This document shows positions 1 to 6,291 of a stretch of 17,495 nt of DNA, piece by piece; the first letter of the stretch is position 1, and each line of letters starts with the position of its first letter. The notes beneath the pieces were generated by a model that saw nothing but the letters and a program-made list of their open reading frames with translations, did no database searches and was not told the DNA's origin. The DNA comes from Oscillospiraceae bacterium (GTDB lineage Bacteria; Bacillota_A; Clostridia; Oscillospirales; Ruminococcaceae). A program made the translations under genes and the position numbers. The stretch is from assembly GCA_017414145.1 (NCBI GenBank), contig JAFPQL010000120.1:1-17495 (forward strand), in the 5' to 3' direction.

Positions 1-74
1 GCCGCAGTCTCTGCCGCCTTCACCGCAGACGCCGCCGCATGGACAACCGGTGCTGCCGCAGTCTCTGCCGCCTT
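1..74. repeat. 54-bp tandem repeat in the coding tail of the first gene
   Basis: A 20-bp segment (gccgcagtctctgccgcctt) at 1-20 recurs exactly at 55-74, a 54-bp period that equals 18 codons. It encodes the Ala-rich repeated tail of the minus-strand protein. The array continues past the window edge, so the copy number cannot be given. Confidence 0.7.
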
Positions 75-419
75 TACAGCCGAAGCCGCCGCATTCACCG
101 CAGGTGCTGCCGGCTTAGCGGCAGGCGCGGACTTCGCCGGCTCATTCTTCTTCGGCTTGACCGGCTCGTCGCGGTCTTCCTTCTCGTCGTAATCGCCCTC
201 AAGGAAGCCGACACGGCTCATCTGCTTCTCCGGAATCCGCTTCAGCGGGGAATATACAAATTTCGGACAGTGGTAACCCGCATCGACAAGACCCTTCTTG
301 GCACACAGCACTTTGTCGCCGTCCTTGGCGCGCTTACCGGACTCGCAGTATTCACATTTCGGCTCAATCGCCTTGCCGAAATACTTGCCGCCCTTGGAAA
401 AAACATCAAACAGTCCCAT
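1..419 (-). CDS. Small cysteine-motif protein with Ala-rich repeat tail (3' end cut by window edge)
   Basis: This reading frame is open from the ATG at 419 to the left edge, so the C-terminus is missing. The ribosome site GAGGTGA lies just upstream of the ATG, and a good promoter lies at 488-516. The first ~60 residues hold C22-x2-C25 ... C39 ... C51 followed by KFVYSPLKR (53-61). I recall this Cys pattern plus a C-K-F-x-Y-x-P-L-K-R ending from short uncharacterised Clostridia proteins; the four cysteines could bind a metal, but that is inference. Residues ~75-95 are highly charged (Asp/Glu/Lys), and from ~95 onward the chain is Ala/Pro/Val/Lys-rich and repetitive, with an 18-residue unit (AAASAVKAAETAA core) occurring twice before the edge. 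No signal peptide or membrane segment is visible. Function unknown. Confidence 0.75.
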   Translation of the reverse strand, partial: MGLFDVFSKGGKYFGKAIEPKCEYCESGKRAKDGDKVLCAKKGLVDAGYHCPKFVYSPLKRIPEKQMSRVGFLEGDYDEKEDRDEPVKPKKNEPAKSAPAAKPAAPAVNAAASAVKAAETAAAPVVHAAASAVKAAETA

Positions 420-487
420 ATCGGTCACCTCACCACGAATTTACTCACAGCACAAGAAACTGTGCGCATTGCCCATATATTTTCTCC

Positions 488-516
488 ATTATATCACATT
501 TTATTGGATTTGTCTA
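488..516 (-). promoter_or_regulatory. Sigma70-type promoter for the cysteine-motif gene
   Basis: On the minus strand TAGACA (511-516) and a perfect TATAAT (488-493) are separated by exactly 17 bp. They sit 69 bp upstream of the ATG at 419 in an AT-rich island within GC-rich surroundings. This suggests that the first gene is transcribed independently of ybaK upstream. Confidence 0.75.
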
Positions 517-548
517 GTCCTTTTTCCGGAAATTTTGCCGGTGAAGAA

Positions 549-584
549 CCGTTCCGGCGGATCACTCCGCCTGAAGCGGAACGG
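549..584 (-). terminator. Stem-loop at the end of ybaK, possible terminator
   Basis: An inverted repeat has outer arms ccgttccg (549-556) and cggaacgg (577-584) and an inner perfect stem ggcgga/tccgcc (556-561 and 566-571) around a 4-nt loop that contains the ybaK stop codon. Only a poor T-rich tail (TTCTT) follows on the minus strand, so it could be a weak or factor-dependent terminator, or only an mRNA 3' stabilising hairpin. Confidence 0.4.
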
Positions 585-1041
585 CTTTGCCTGCGGTTGC
601 GTCCAGCAGCGTCTGCGGGCTGAGGAAAATCTGCGTGCCGAGTCTCCCGCCGCTGACGATGATTTCATCATACTGCATCGCCGTCTCGTCGAGAAAGACC
701 GGATAGTCCTTCTTCATCCCGATTGCCGTACAGCCGCCGCGGATATAGCCGGTCACCGCAAGAATCTCCTTGACCGGAAGCAGCGCCACCGATTTTTCGC
801 CGGCTGCCGCCGCGGCCTTTTTGAGATTCATCTCCGCGGTTCCCTGCACCACAAAGGCGTAATGCCCGCCGCTTTTGCCGACGCACATCAGCGTCTTGAA
901 GGTGCGCGCCGGGTCCTGACCGAGCATCTGCGCGATCTGTACCGCATCGGTGAATTCGCCGCACTCGTAGAAATTCAGGCGGTGCGGGAGCTTCTTCTGC
1001 TCCAGAATCCGCATCGCGTTGGTCTTCTGCTGCTTTGCCAT
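562..1041 (-). CDS. ybaK: Cys-tRNA(Pro)/Cys-tRNA(Cys) deacylase, YbaK/EbsC family
   Basis: A 159-residue single-domain protein, the normal length for YbaK. The family hydrolyses Cys-tRNA(Pro), which prolyl-tRNA synthetase makes by mischarging, and so protects translation fidelity in trans in the cytoplasm. Visible signatures are the TFKTL segment with the conserved lysine K49, and the glycine-rich loop GYIRGGCTAIGMKKDYPVF (98-116) with the following FLDE, both typical of YbaK-type bacterial deacylases. The ATG has an AAAGGA ribosome site 8 bp upstream. It lies 64 bp downstream of the repeat-tailed membrane protein, in the same direction, and may be the last gene of the leftward operon. Family assignment is firm; exact substrate preference (YbaK versus the related ProXp enzymes) is not settled by sequence. 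Confidence 0.92.
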   Translation of the reverse strand: MAKQQKTNAMRILEQKKLPHRLNFYECGEFTDAVQIAQMLGQDPARTFKTLMCVGKSGGHYAFVVQGTAEMNLKKAAAAAGEKSVALLPVKEILAVTGYIRGGCTAIGMKKDYPVFLDETAMQYDEIIVSGGRLGTQIFLSPQTLLDATAGKAVPLQAE

Positions 1042-1065
1042 GTTCCGTCCTTTCAGCCGGAAATA

Positions 1066-1088
1066 CTGCCGGACAGAACATCCGGCAG
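1066..1088 (-). terminator. Hairpin between the repeat-tailed membrane protein and ybaK
   Basis: A perfect 7-bp inverted repeat ctgccgg/ccggcag encloses a 9-nt loop and is followed on the minus strand by TATTT. It lies just after the stop of the gene ending at 1106 and before the ybaK ribosome site. It may be a weak or partial terminator that reduces read-through into ybaK. Confidence 0.4.
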
Positions 1089-1105
1089 CAATTTCCTATG
1101 GAATA

Positions 1106-2047
1106 TCAGTCGTTCTTCAGCTCCGAAGCGGCATCCGCGGCTGCGCCTGCAGCGTCAGAGGCCGTGTCCTTTGCGGCGTCAACCGCATCAGAGGCCGCAT
1201 CCTTTACCGTGTCAACCGCGCCGGAGACTGTGTCCTTTGCAGCGTCAACTGCATCAGAAGCCGCATTCTTTACCGTGTCAACCGCGCCGGAGGCTGCGTC
1301 CTTTGCTGCGTCTACAGTACCGGAAACGGCGTTCGCGGCAGAGCCTGCTGCGTCAGAAGCGGTTGTCCTGACGGACTGCACCGCTGCGGCTGCCGTCGCG
1401 GCCGGATCCGCAGACTTGATGTTGATAAACGGGAAACCGGTTTCCGGTATGCCCTTGTCTATGAAACAGATGACCATGATGGTCAGGAACAGCAGCATGA
1501 CCAGCACATACCCGAACCGCAGATTCACCGTCACATAGGACTTGATATCCTTGTCATTCAGGCCGTAGTACGGGCGGAAGGTTGCGGACAGCAGGAACAT
1601 ACAGGCCGCACTGCACGCAGACAGGATGCCCGCCGTCTTGCTCTTTTTGCCGCGGTACAGCACCACCAGTGCCGCAACTGCACAGCCGAATGCGCCCAGC
1701 GCAAAGACATTCGGCTTCGCGCTGCTGTCCTTGTCGCTTCTCTCATTGAGCAGCTCGTCATCGCCGCTGCCCAGCGTGGTCATCAGTTCAAATCCGTTAT
1801 ACGATTCAGAAAGCACCTTTCCGCTGCCGGCACATGACACCGTCACGAACGGCAGGAAGAAGCAAAGCAGCGTCAGCACGATGCCGAGCTTTGCCCATGA
1901 ACGCTTTGACAGTCCGGCGATTGCCTTCCCCGCACCGCCGCCTGAGACAGCAGCCGCTGCCGGTGCATCCGCCGTCTGCTGTGTACCGCAGTCCGGACAG
2001 AAGACCGAACCGTCCGGCAGTTCTTTTCCGCATTGTTTGCAAAACAT
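1106..2047 (-). CDS. Zinc-ribbon membrane protein with LEA-like 11-residue repeat tail
   Basis: The chosen start is the ATG at 2047 (313 residues), because AGAGGAGG stands 8 bp before it and the zinc ribbon begins at once; an upstream in-frame ATG at 2173 lies inside the preceding gene. Layout: an N-terminal zinc ribbon C3-x2-C6 ... C17-x2-C20; Ala/Gly-rich linker to ~45; four predicted membrane helices at about 54-72, 113-131, 138-156 and 178-196; then a soluble tail. The tail (233-309) is seven tandem 11-residue units of the type AVDAAKDTASD, a pattern like group-3 LEA or apolipoprotein amphipathic helices. First helix ends in CFFLPF-x-x-VSC, shared with its two neighbours. The tail is absent from both paralogues. 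Function unknown; possibly a membrane sensor or envelope-stress protein, which is speculation. Confidence 0.85.
   Translation of the reverse strand: MFCKQCGKELPDGSVFCPDCGTQQTADAPAAAAVSGGGAGKAIAGLSKRSWAKLGIVLTLLCFFLPFVTVSCAGSGKVLSESYNGFELMTTLGSGDDELLNERSDKDSSAKPNVFALGAFGCAVAALVVLYRGKKSKTAGILSACSAACMFLLSATFRPYYGLNDKDIKSYVTVNLRFGYVLVMLLFLTIMVICFIDKGIPETGFPFINIKSADPAATAAAAVQSVRTTASDAAGSAANAVSGTVDAAKDAASGAVDTVKNAASDAVDAAKDTVSGAVDTVKDAASDAVDAAKDTASDAAGAAADAASELKND
1121..1351 (-). repeat. Seven 33-bp units encoding 11-residue LEA-like repeats
   Basis: The DNA encodes seven consecutive 11-residue units (residues 233-309), each close to A-V-D-x-x-K-D/N-x-x-S-G/D. The middle five, from TVDAAKDAASG to AVDAAKDTASD, are nearly identical. 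Alternation of AVDAAK and AVDTVK units suggests that the array grew by duplication of a 22-residue (66-bp) pair. Confidence 0.85.
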
Positions 2048-2082
2048 GATAAAATACCTCCTCTGATTTTTCCTTGTTTTCT

Positions 2083-2112
2083 TATGCAAAGACCGTTTCC
2101 GGTCCGATTGCC
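2083..2112 (-). promoter_or_regulatory. Conserved intergenic hairpin, copy A
   Basis: On the minus strand this holds GGCAATC, then the 5-bp stem GACCG/CGGTC with a GAAA tetraloop (stem at 2091-2095 and 2100-2104), then TTTGCATA. It follows the stop of the zinc-ribbon gene ending at 2118. An almost identical element occurs at 2799-2828 after the neighbouring paralogue. It could be an mRNA processing or attenuation hairpin. Confidence 0.6.
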
Positions 2113-2117
2113 GCAGA

Positions 2118-2765
2118 CTACGGATTTTCTGTATCCAGGAAGCAGCAGACTGCCGCCGCCGCGAAGAATACAACCGCCAGAATCAGGCCGTATTTCACAT
2201 CCACCGAGATCATCGCGGACAGGTCTGACATCTTGGACGAACCAAACAGCGAATTGCCGCCCGAACTGTTGCTCAGATCCAGAGAATTCAGATCATAGTA
2301 GGAACGGAAGCTCGCGCCCAGCACGACCAGCAGCACACCGCTGACGGCAGATATCACACCGGAAATCCGGCTGCGCTTTCCAAGCAGCAGCAGAACCAGC
2401 GCGCCGATGCCGAGTGCAAAGGACGCAATCGCATAGATATTCGGTTTGGCGTCGCCCTCCTTCTCGGAGACCGTTTCGTCCTCGCTGCTGTCGTCCGAGT
2501 CGCCTTCCATCGAGGTCATGAGCTGGAAGCCCGTATAATCCTTTGAAAATACGGTCGTTCCCTCCGAGCTGCACGACACAGCCATAAACGGCAGGAAGAA
2601 GCAGACCAGCGCCAGCGCCAGTGCAATTTTGGCGATCAGCCGCCTGGAAATCCCCGTGATGCCGCTTCTGGATGCAGCAAGGGTCATGTCGTTCTGCATT
2701 CCGCCGCAGAGCGGGCAGAAATCTGCGCCGTCCGGAATCTGTTGTCCGCAGTGTTTGCAATACAT
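2118..2765 (-). CDS. Zinc-ribbon membrane protein, middle paralogue
   Basis: 215 residues. The ATG at 2765 is preceded by AAAGGAGG. The N-terminus is a rubredoxin-like zinc ribbon, C3-x2-C6 ... C17-x2-C20. Four predicted membrane helices lie at about 45-64, 109-128, 135-153 and 191-210. Between helices 1 and 2 is a loop of about 45 residues rich in Asp/Glu/Ser, and between helices 3 and 4 a Ser/Gly/Asn-rich loop. The motif CFFLPF-x-x-VSC closing helix 1 and the following GFQLMTS segment are shared with the genes on both sides, so the three are tandem duplicates. Unlike the downstream copy it ends right after helix 4. With the zinc ribbon in the cytoplasm, both long loops would be outside. No function can be assigned; membrane proteins with N-terminal zinc ribbons are common in Gram-positives and mostly uncharacterised. 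Confidence 0.85.
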   Translation of the reverse strand: MYCKHCGQQIPDGADFCPLCGGMQNDMTLAASRSGITGISRRLIAKIALALALVCFFLPFMAVSCSSEGTTVFSKDYTGFQLMTSMEGDSDDSSEDETVSEKEGDAKPNIYAIASFALGIGALVLLLLGKRSRISGVISAVSGVLLVVLGASFRSYYDLNSLDLSNSSGGNSLFGSSKMSDLSAMISVDVKYGLILAVVFFAAAAVCCFLDTENP

Positions 2766-2798
2766 AATAGAGTCCCTCCTTTGATGATGTGTACATGA

Positions 2799-2828
2799 TA
2801 TGCAAAGACCGCTGCCGGTCTGATTGCC
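2799..2828 (-). promoter_or_regulatory. Conserved intergenic hairpin, copy B
   Basis: Minus strand: GGCAATC, then the 6-bp stem AGACCG/CGGTCT with loop GCAG (stem at 2806-2811 and 2816-2821), then TTGCATA. It differs from the copy at 2083-2112 at only a few positions, mostly in the loop, and lies at the same place: after the stop of one zinc-ribbon gene and before the next. Confidence 0.6.
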
Positions 2829-2860
2829 GTCATCTGCTTTCTCTGTCTGTAGGGGGTAAT

Positions 2861-3511
2861 TTAATCGTATTCATCCGGCGGACGGTCGCGGAAGCAGAAA
2901 ACCGCGCCCGCCGTAAAGCCCGCTGCCGCCAGCCAGATGCCGAAGCGTACCCGCACCGTGATCGTCCGCAGCAGGGTATCCGTCTTTTCGGGGTAATACG
3001 CCCGTACCGGACTGCCCGGACTGTAAAGCAGCAGGAAAAACAGTGCCAGCAGCACCAGACAGACCGCGCTGCCAACTGCCAGACCGCCGGCTGCCCGTGC
3101 GCGCTTGCCGAGAAACAGCAGCAGAACGGCAATCAGCCCCATGCCGAACGCCAGAATCGAAAAGACATTCGGCAGACGCTCCGCCGCTTTTATAATCGGG
3201 TTCTCGTCCTCCCGTTCCGTCTGAAAGCCGCTGCTGCCGAGCCGCATCATCTCAAAGCCGTTCATGCTCTGCGCGTAAACGGTCTTGTCGTCGCGGTTGC
3301 TGTGACAGGACACCGTAATGAACGGCAGGAAAAAGCAGGCCAGCGCGGTAATCAGCAGGATTTTCGCCCATGTCCGCCGCGGCAGGCTGCGGAGTGTGAC
3401 GGGCTCCTCAGCTGCGGGGGCCGGTTCCGCACCGCCGAGCTGCGATGCGCCGCAGAACGGGCAGTTGAGCGCCAGATCGGGAATCTCCTTGCCGCAGTGA
3501 ATGCAGTACAT
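2861..3511 (-). CDS. Zinc-ribbon membrane protein, first paralogue of the triplet
   Basis: 216 residues with an ATG at 3511 preceded by GGAGGG at 8 bp. The zinc ribbon C3-x2-C6 ... C17-x2-C20 is followed by an Ala/Pro/Glu linker. Predicted membrane helices are at about 50-69, 114-134, 140-163 and 188-207. Helix 1 ends in CFFLPFITVSC and is followed by MNGFEMM, matching the two downstream paralogues. The loop after helix 1 is charged. The C-terminus after helix 4 is short and acidic. It starts 30 bp downstream of the amidohydrolase stop, so it is probably co-transcribed with that enzyme. Function unknown; the link to the SAH-salvage genes is by position only. Confidence 0.85.
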   Translation of the reverse strand: MYCIHCGKEIPDLALNCPFCGASQLGGAEPAPAAEEPVTLRSLPRRTWAKILLITALACFFLPFITVSCHSNRDDKTVYAQSMNGFEMMRLGSSGFQTEREDENPIIKAAERLPNVFSILAFGMGLIAVLLLFLGKRARAAGGLAVGSAVCLVLLALFFLLLYSPGSPVRAYYPEKTDTLLRTITVRVRFGIWLAAAGFTAGAVFCFRDRPPDEYD

Positions 3512-3541
3512 CCGTCGTCCCTCCGTTTTCAGATTCTTCTG

Positions 3542-4810
3542 TTATTCCGTCAGGCGCGGGATTCTTGCCGCGCAGTCCCTGCGAATTGCCTCCGCGTCAA
3601 TGCCGCCCGGATATGCGCCGTTTTCGTAGAGGATTCTGCCCGCGCACATCGTCAGTCTGACATTCATGCGGTCACCCGACAGCACCAGACTCTCCGGAAT
3701 ATGATGCGCCGGCTGGAGATTCGCAGCCTTCATGTCAATGACGATGAGATCTGCCTGCTTGCCCTCCGCGAGCACATCACAGTCGTTCAGACCCATGGCG
3801 CGTGCGGAGCCGACCGTCGCCGCCCTGAGCAGCTCAGCAGCCGGAAGCGCCGCCGCGTCGTTCCGGCGGAGCTTTTGCAGCACGGCGCCGAGATACATCT
3901 CGCGGAACGGATCCAGCGCGTTGTTGGAGGCCGCGCCGTCCGTGCCGAGCGCGAGATTCACGCCCTCCTCCGCGCATTCGCAGAGCGGTGCGATGCCGCT
4001 TGCGAGCTTCGCGTTCGAGCAGGGGCAGGAGACAAACCACAGACCGTTTCTGCGGAACACCGCACGGTCCTGTTCGTCAAACCAGACGCCGTGGAAGCCG
4101 CCGCCGCCGTACTCCCAGAGCCCGATCGACTCAAAATACTGCGCGGGAGAGGCGCCGTGTCTGGCAATGCACTCCTCATGCTCCTTCTTCGTCTCGCTGA
4201 TATGCGTGAACACAGGCTCCTTTTCCGCCTGTGCGAGCGCCGCGACGCCGCGGTGCAGGCTCTCGTCGCTGGTGTACTCCGCGTGGAAGCCGAGCCGGTA
4301 GCTGACCAGCGGGCTGTAATGCCGGAACTTCCGGAACTGGTCGTTCAGGCGGTCCACATCCTTTGCGGTGCCGTTGATGCTGCCGCAGAACAGCAGCCGC
4401 ATTCCCGCCTCGCTGAAGGCACTCGCCGTCGCTTCGGGATGAAAATACATATCAAAGGCAGCCGTCGTGCCGGATGCCAGATATTCGAGAATGGCCAGAC
4501 GGTCAAAGGCGTAGACATCGTCCGGCGTCAGGCGGTCCTCATAGGGAAAGACCTTCTCAAAGAGCCATGTCTGAAGCGGCACATCCTCCGCAAAGGAGCG
4601 CAGGAAGGTCATCGCGGAATGCGTGTGCGCATTCTTGAAGCTGGGCATCAGCAGATCGCCGTCCAGATCAATCTCCCGTTCAAAGGCCGGCAGCTCGTCA
4701 GGCGTTTCGCCGATGTACCGGATGACCGTGCCGTCCGTCCAGAGCTCGCCGCGCCGGATCTCCGTTCCGCCGTCCATTGTCATGATATTTGCGTTGTAAA
4801 ACCGAATCAT
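3542..4810 (-). CDS. mtaD: MTA/SAH deaminase-type amidohydrolase
   Basis: Amidohydrolase superfamily protein of the TM0936-like group, whose characterised members deaminate S-adenosylhomocysteine, 5'-methylthioadenosine or 5'-deoxyadenosine to the inosyl compound and ammonia. The ATG at 4810 (422 residues) is chosen over the one at 4828 because AAGGAG lies 9 bp before it. Metal and catalytic residues are in place: H62-T-H64 (AHTHSAM), H176 (GFHAEYT), H203 and E206 (THISET), H240, and D291 in LGTDGAASNN. The spacing agrees with TM0936 (55/57, 173, 200/203, 228, 279). A soluble cytoplasmic TIM-barrel enzyme with the small beta domain formed by both ends. It lies in the same direction as ahcY and punA, which points to SAH as a natural substrate. 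Guanine or other deaminase activity is less likely given the LGTDGAASNN motif. Symbol reflects the family, not a proven substrate. Confidence 0.85.
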   Translation of the reverse strand: MIRFYNANIMTMDGGTEIRRGELWTDGTVIRYIGETPDELPAFEREIDLDGDLLMPSFKNAHTHSAMTFLRSFAEDVPLQTWLFEKVFPYEDRLTPDDVYAFDRLAILEYLASGTTAAFDMYFHPEATASAFSEAGMRLLFCGSINGTAKDVDRLNDQFRKFRHYSPLVSYRLGFHAEYTSDESLHRGVAALAQAEKEPVFTHISETKKEHEECIARHGASPAQYFESIGLWEYGGGGFHGVWFDEQDRAVFRRNGLWFVSCPCSNAKLASGIAPLCECAEEGVNLALGTDGAASNNALDPFREMYLGAVLQKLRRNDAAALPAAELLRAATVGSARAMGLNDCDVLAEGKQADLIVIDMKAANLQPAHHIPESLVLSGDRMNVRLTMCAGRILYENGAYPGGIDAEAIRRDCAARIPRLTE

Positions 4811-4831
4811 AAATTGCTTCTCCTTCATGGA

Positions 4832-5527
4832 TCACATCGTGACCTGCTGATTGACGACCTCCAGCATGGCAGCCGCTCCGCAGCGGATCTCCTCCAGCTG
4901 CTGCGTCACATCCTCATATTCCATGCGGGAGAGCGAAAGCATATAATCGCCCATGCGGGCATTGGTCACGCGCAGATCGTATAGCTGCCGGCGGAACGCC
5001 GCAAGGCACTGTTCCGCATAATATTCATTCGTCAGGCGGTCAGACTGCAAAAAGCAAAGCTCGTTATACATGATCTTCAGCTTCATGTAAATGACCTGCC
5101 GGATGGTCTGAAAGAACGGGTCCTGCCGGAAATCCGGCTGCATGGACGCCAGCCGCTGCCGCTGCTCCTGATAGGATGCCAGCACGGCGGACAGCGCTTC
5201 CCGTTCTCTGCAGATGACCGCCGGAAGGGGCGCTCCGGTCACACTGCTCAGAAGCGGAATCAGCTCCCGCAGGATGCCCGGCGCCTGCACGGCGGGCGGT
5301 TCCTCATTCTCCAGCCGGACCGATTTCAGCGAAACCCTGCGGCCGGAGTCGGAATAATAAATCTGGTACCGAAGCTCCGGCTTTTTCCGGGACTTTGCCG
5401 TCTCCGGAAAATGCTGTTCCTCCCATTGAAGCAGCGCCTCGGTCATTCCTTCCACATCATAGGCGGGATCGTCAGTGCATTCCGCTTCCTGCTTGCCGCG
5501 CCCGAACAATCGTTTCCAAAAAGACAT
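4832..5527 (-). CDS. Unrecognised helical protein, paralogue of the gene at 5544-6197
   Basis: 231 residues, soluble, with a basic, aromatic start (MSFWKRLFGRGK) that may touch the membrane but is too short to cross it. Residues ~20-110 are acidic and mixed; ~105-231 look all-helical, with coiled-coil potential. Residues 119-208 align without gaps, at a constant offset of 28, with residues 91-180 of the neighbouring 217-residue protein. Shared positions include IRQ (142-144), QSDR/QFDR (161-164), Y170-A171, MGDYM/MGNYM (192-196) and D206-x-T. The ribosome site is modest (AGGGA). Only 16 bp separate it from the upstream gene, and the amidohydrolase starts 21 bp after its stop, so it is firmly in the operon. 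No known family recognised. Confidence 0.8.
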   Translation of the reverse strand: MSFWKRLFGRGKQEAECTDDPAYDVEGMTEALLQWEEQHFPETAKSRKKPELRYQIYYSDSGRRVSLKSVRLENEEPPAVQAPGILRELIPLLSSVTGAPLPAVICREREALSAVLASYQEQRQRLASMQPDFRQDPFFQTIRQVIYMKLKIMYNELCFLQSDRLTNEYYAEQCLAAFRRQLYDLRVTNARMGDYMLSLSRMEYEDVTQQLEEIRCGAAAMLEVVNQQVTM

Positions 5528-5543
5528 TGTATTTTCCCTGCCG

Positions 5544-6197
5544 TCACTGCACCGTCATCTGCTCCGGCTCCGGAACGCGCTGTCCGGACGGAAGCTGTTC
5601 TCCCGCAAGCGCCGCCTGCACGGTCTGCACGGCAATGCCGACAGATTCGCGCTCCGCCGTCAGATCAACCGTCTGCGACTGCATCAGCGCCTGCATATAA
5701 TTGCCCATATGCTGCATCAGCGTTCTGCCGCTCTCCAGCAGCGTCTCCATGCGGATAAACTGCGGGTCGGCATAGGCCGGATCGGCAATGCGGTCAAACT
5801 GAAACAGCCTGATCGCGCCGAGATACTGCTCCATTGTGGATAAAAAGGTCTGCCGGATCTGGTTCAGCAGCGCGTCGTCCCGCAGATTCTTCGGGAGCTG
5901 CTTTCTGCCCGCCATGCGTTCGCGGTAAATCGCGGCAACGGCTGCCGCTTCGTCCGTCAAACCCTTGACCCGCGCCGTATCCGCACCCAGCGCAAAGAGG
6001 CTGCCGGATTCCGAGCGGTAGGTCAGCTGTTTTTTCCTGCCGTCGCCGGACTGCCTGACCAGATGCTCGCCGTTCCAGCGCTCGATTGCGCGCAGCGCCG
6101 CCTCGTCCTTGCGGGCGGTCTTTTCCCTGATCCACGGCACCAGCTTTTTCAGCCCGACCAGTGCGGCGGCAATCACCGCGTAAATGATCCAGTCCAT
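5544..6197 (-). CDS. Unrecognised membrane-anchored helical protein, paralogue of the gene at 4832-5527
   Basis: 217 residues. The N-terminus is one hydrophobic segment (about residues 3-16, IIYAVIAAALVGL) followed by Lys/Arg-rich sequence, which suggests a single membrane anchor with the bulk in the cytoplasm. The rest is mostly helical. Residues 91-180 match 119-208 of the next gene without gaps (IRQ 114-116, QFDR 133-136, MGNYM 164-168), so the two arose by duplication but now differ in their N-termini: anchored here, soluble there. The ATG at 6197 has AAGGAGA 9 bp upstream. It follows punA by a 94-bp spacer with no convincing hairpin. No known domain recognised. The pair may form a hetero-oligomer at the membrane, which is inference. 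Confidence 0.8.
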   Translation of the reverse strand: MDWIIYAVIAAALVGLKKLVPWIREKTARKDEAALRAIERWNGEHLVRQSGDGRKKQLTYRSESGSLFALGADTARVKGLTDEAAAVAAIYRERMAGRKQLPKNLRDDALLNQIRQTFLSTMEQYLGAIRLFQFDRIADPAYADPQFIRMETLLESGRTLMQHMGNYMQALMQSQTVDLTAERESVGIAVQTVQAALAGEQLPSGQRVPEPEQMTVQ

Positions 6198-6291
6198 CGT
6201 GCATTTCTCCTTTTGCAGTCACAGTGCAGAGCAGGCTGCCGGCATCGCGGTGCAGCGGATTTTCTCCGGCCCGTCATGCCGTCCGGCGCGT

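Noticed and set aside
1..80. Repeats at the left edge as a CRISPR array
   Set aside because: The repeats are in frame with a protein, have an 18-codon period and no unique spacers.
2048..2173. 42-residue N-terminal extension of the repeat-tailed zinc-ribbon protein
   Set aside because: It overlaps the end of the preceding gene and the conserved hairpin; AGAGGAGG before the ATG at 2047 and the two paralogues show the true start.
2789..4984. 731-codon open frame on the plus strand
   Set aside because: It lies antisense to the amidohydrolase and a zinc-ribbon gene, both with clear motifs and ribosome sites. Its protein is Arg/His/Ala-rich without any domain, as expected from the complement of a GC-rich gene.
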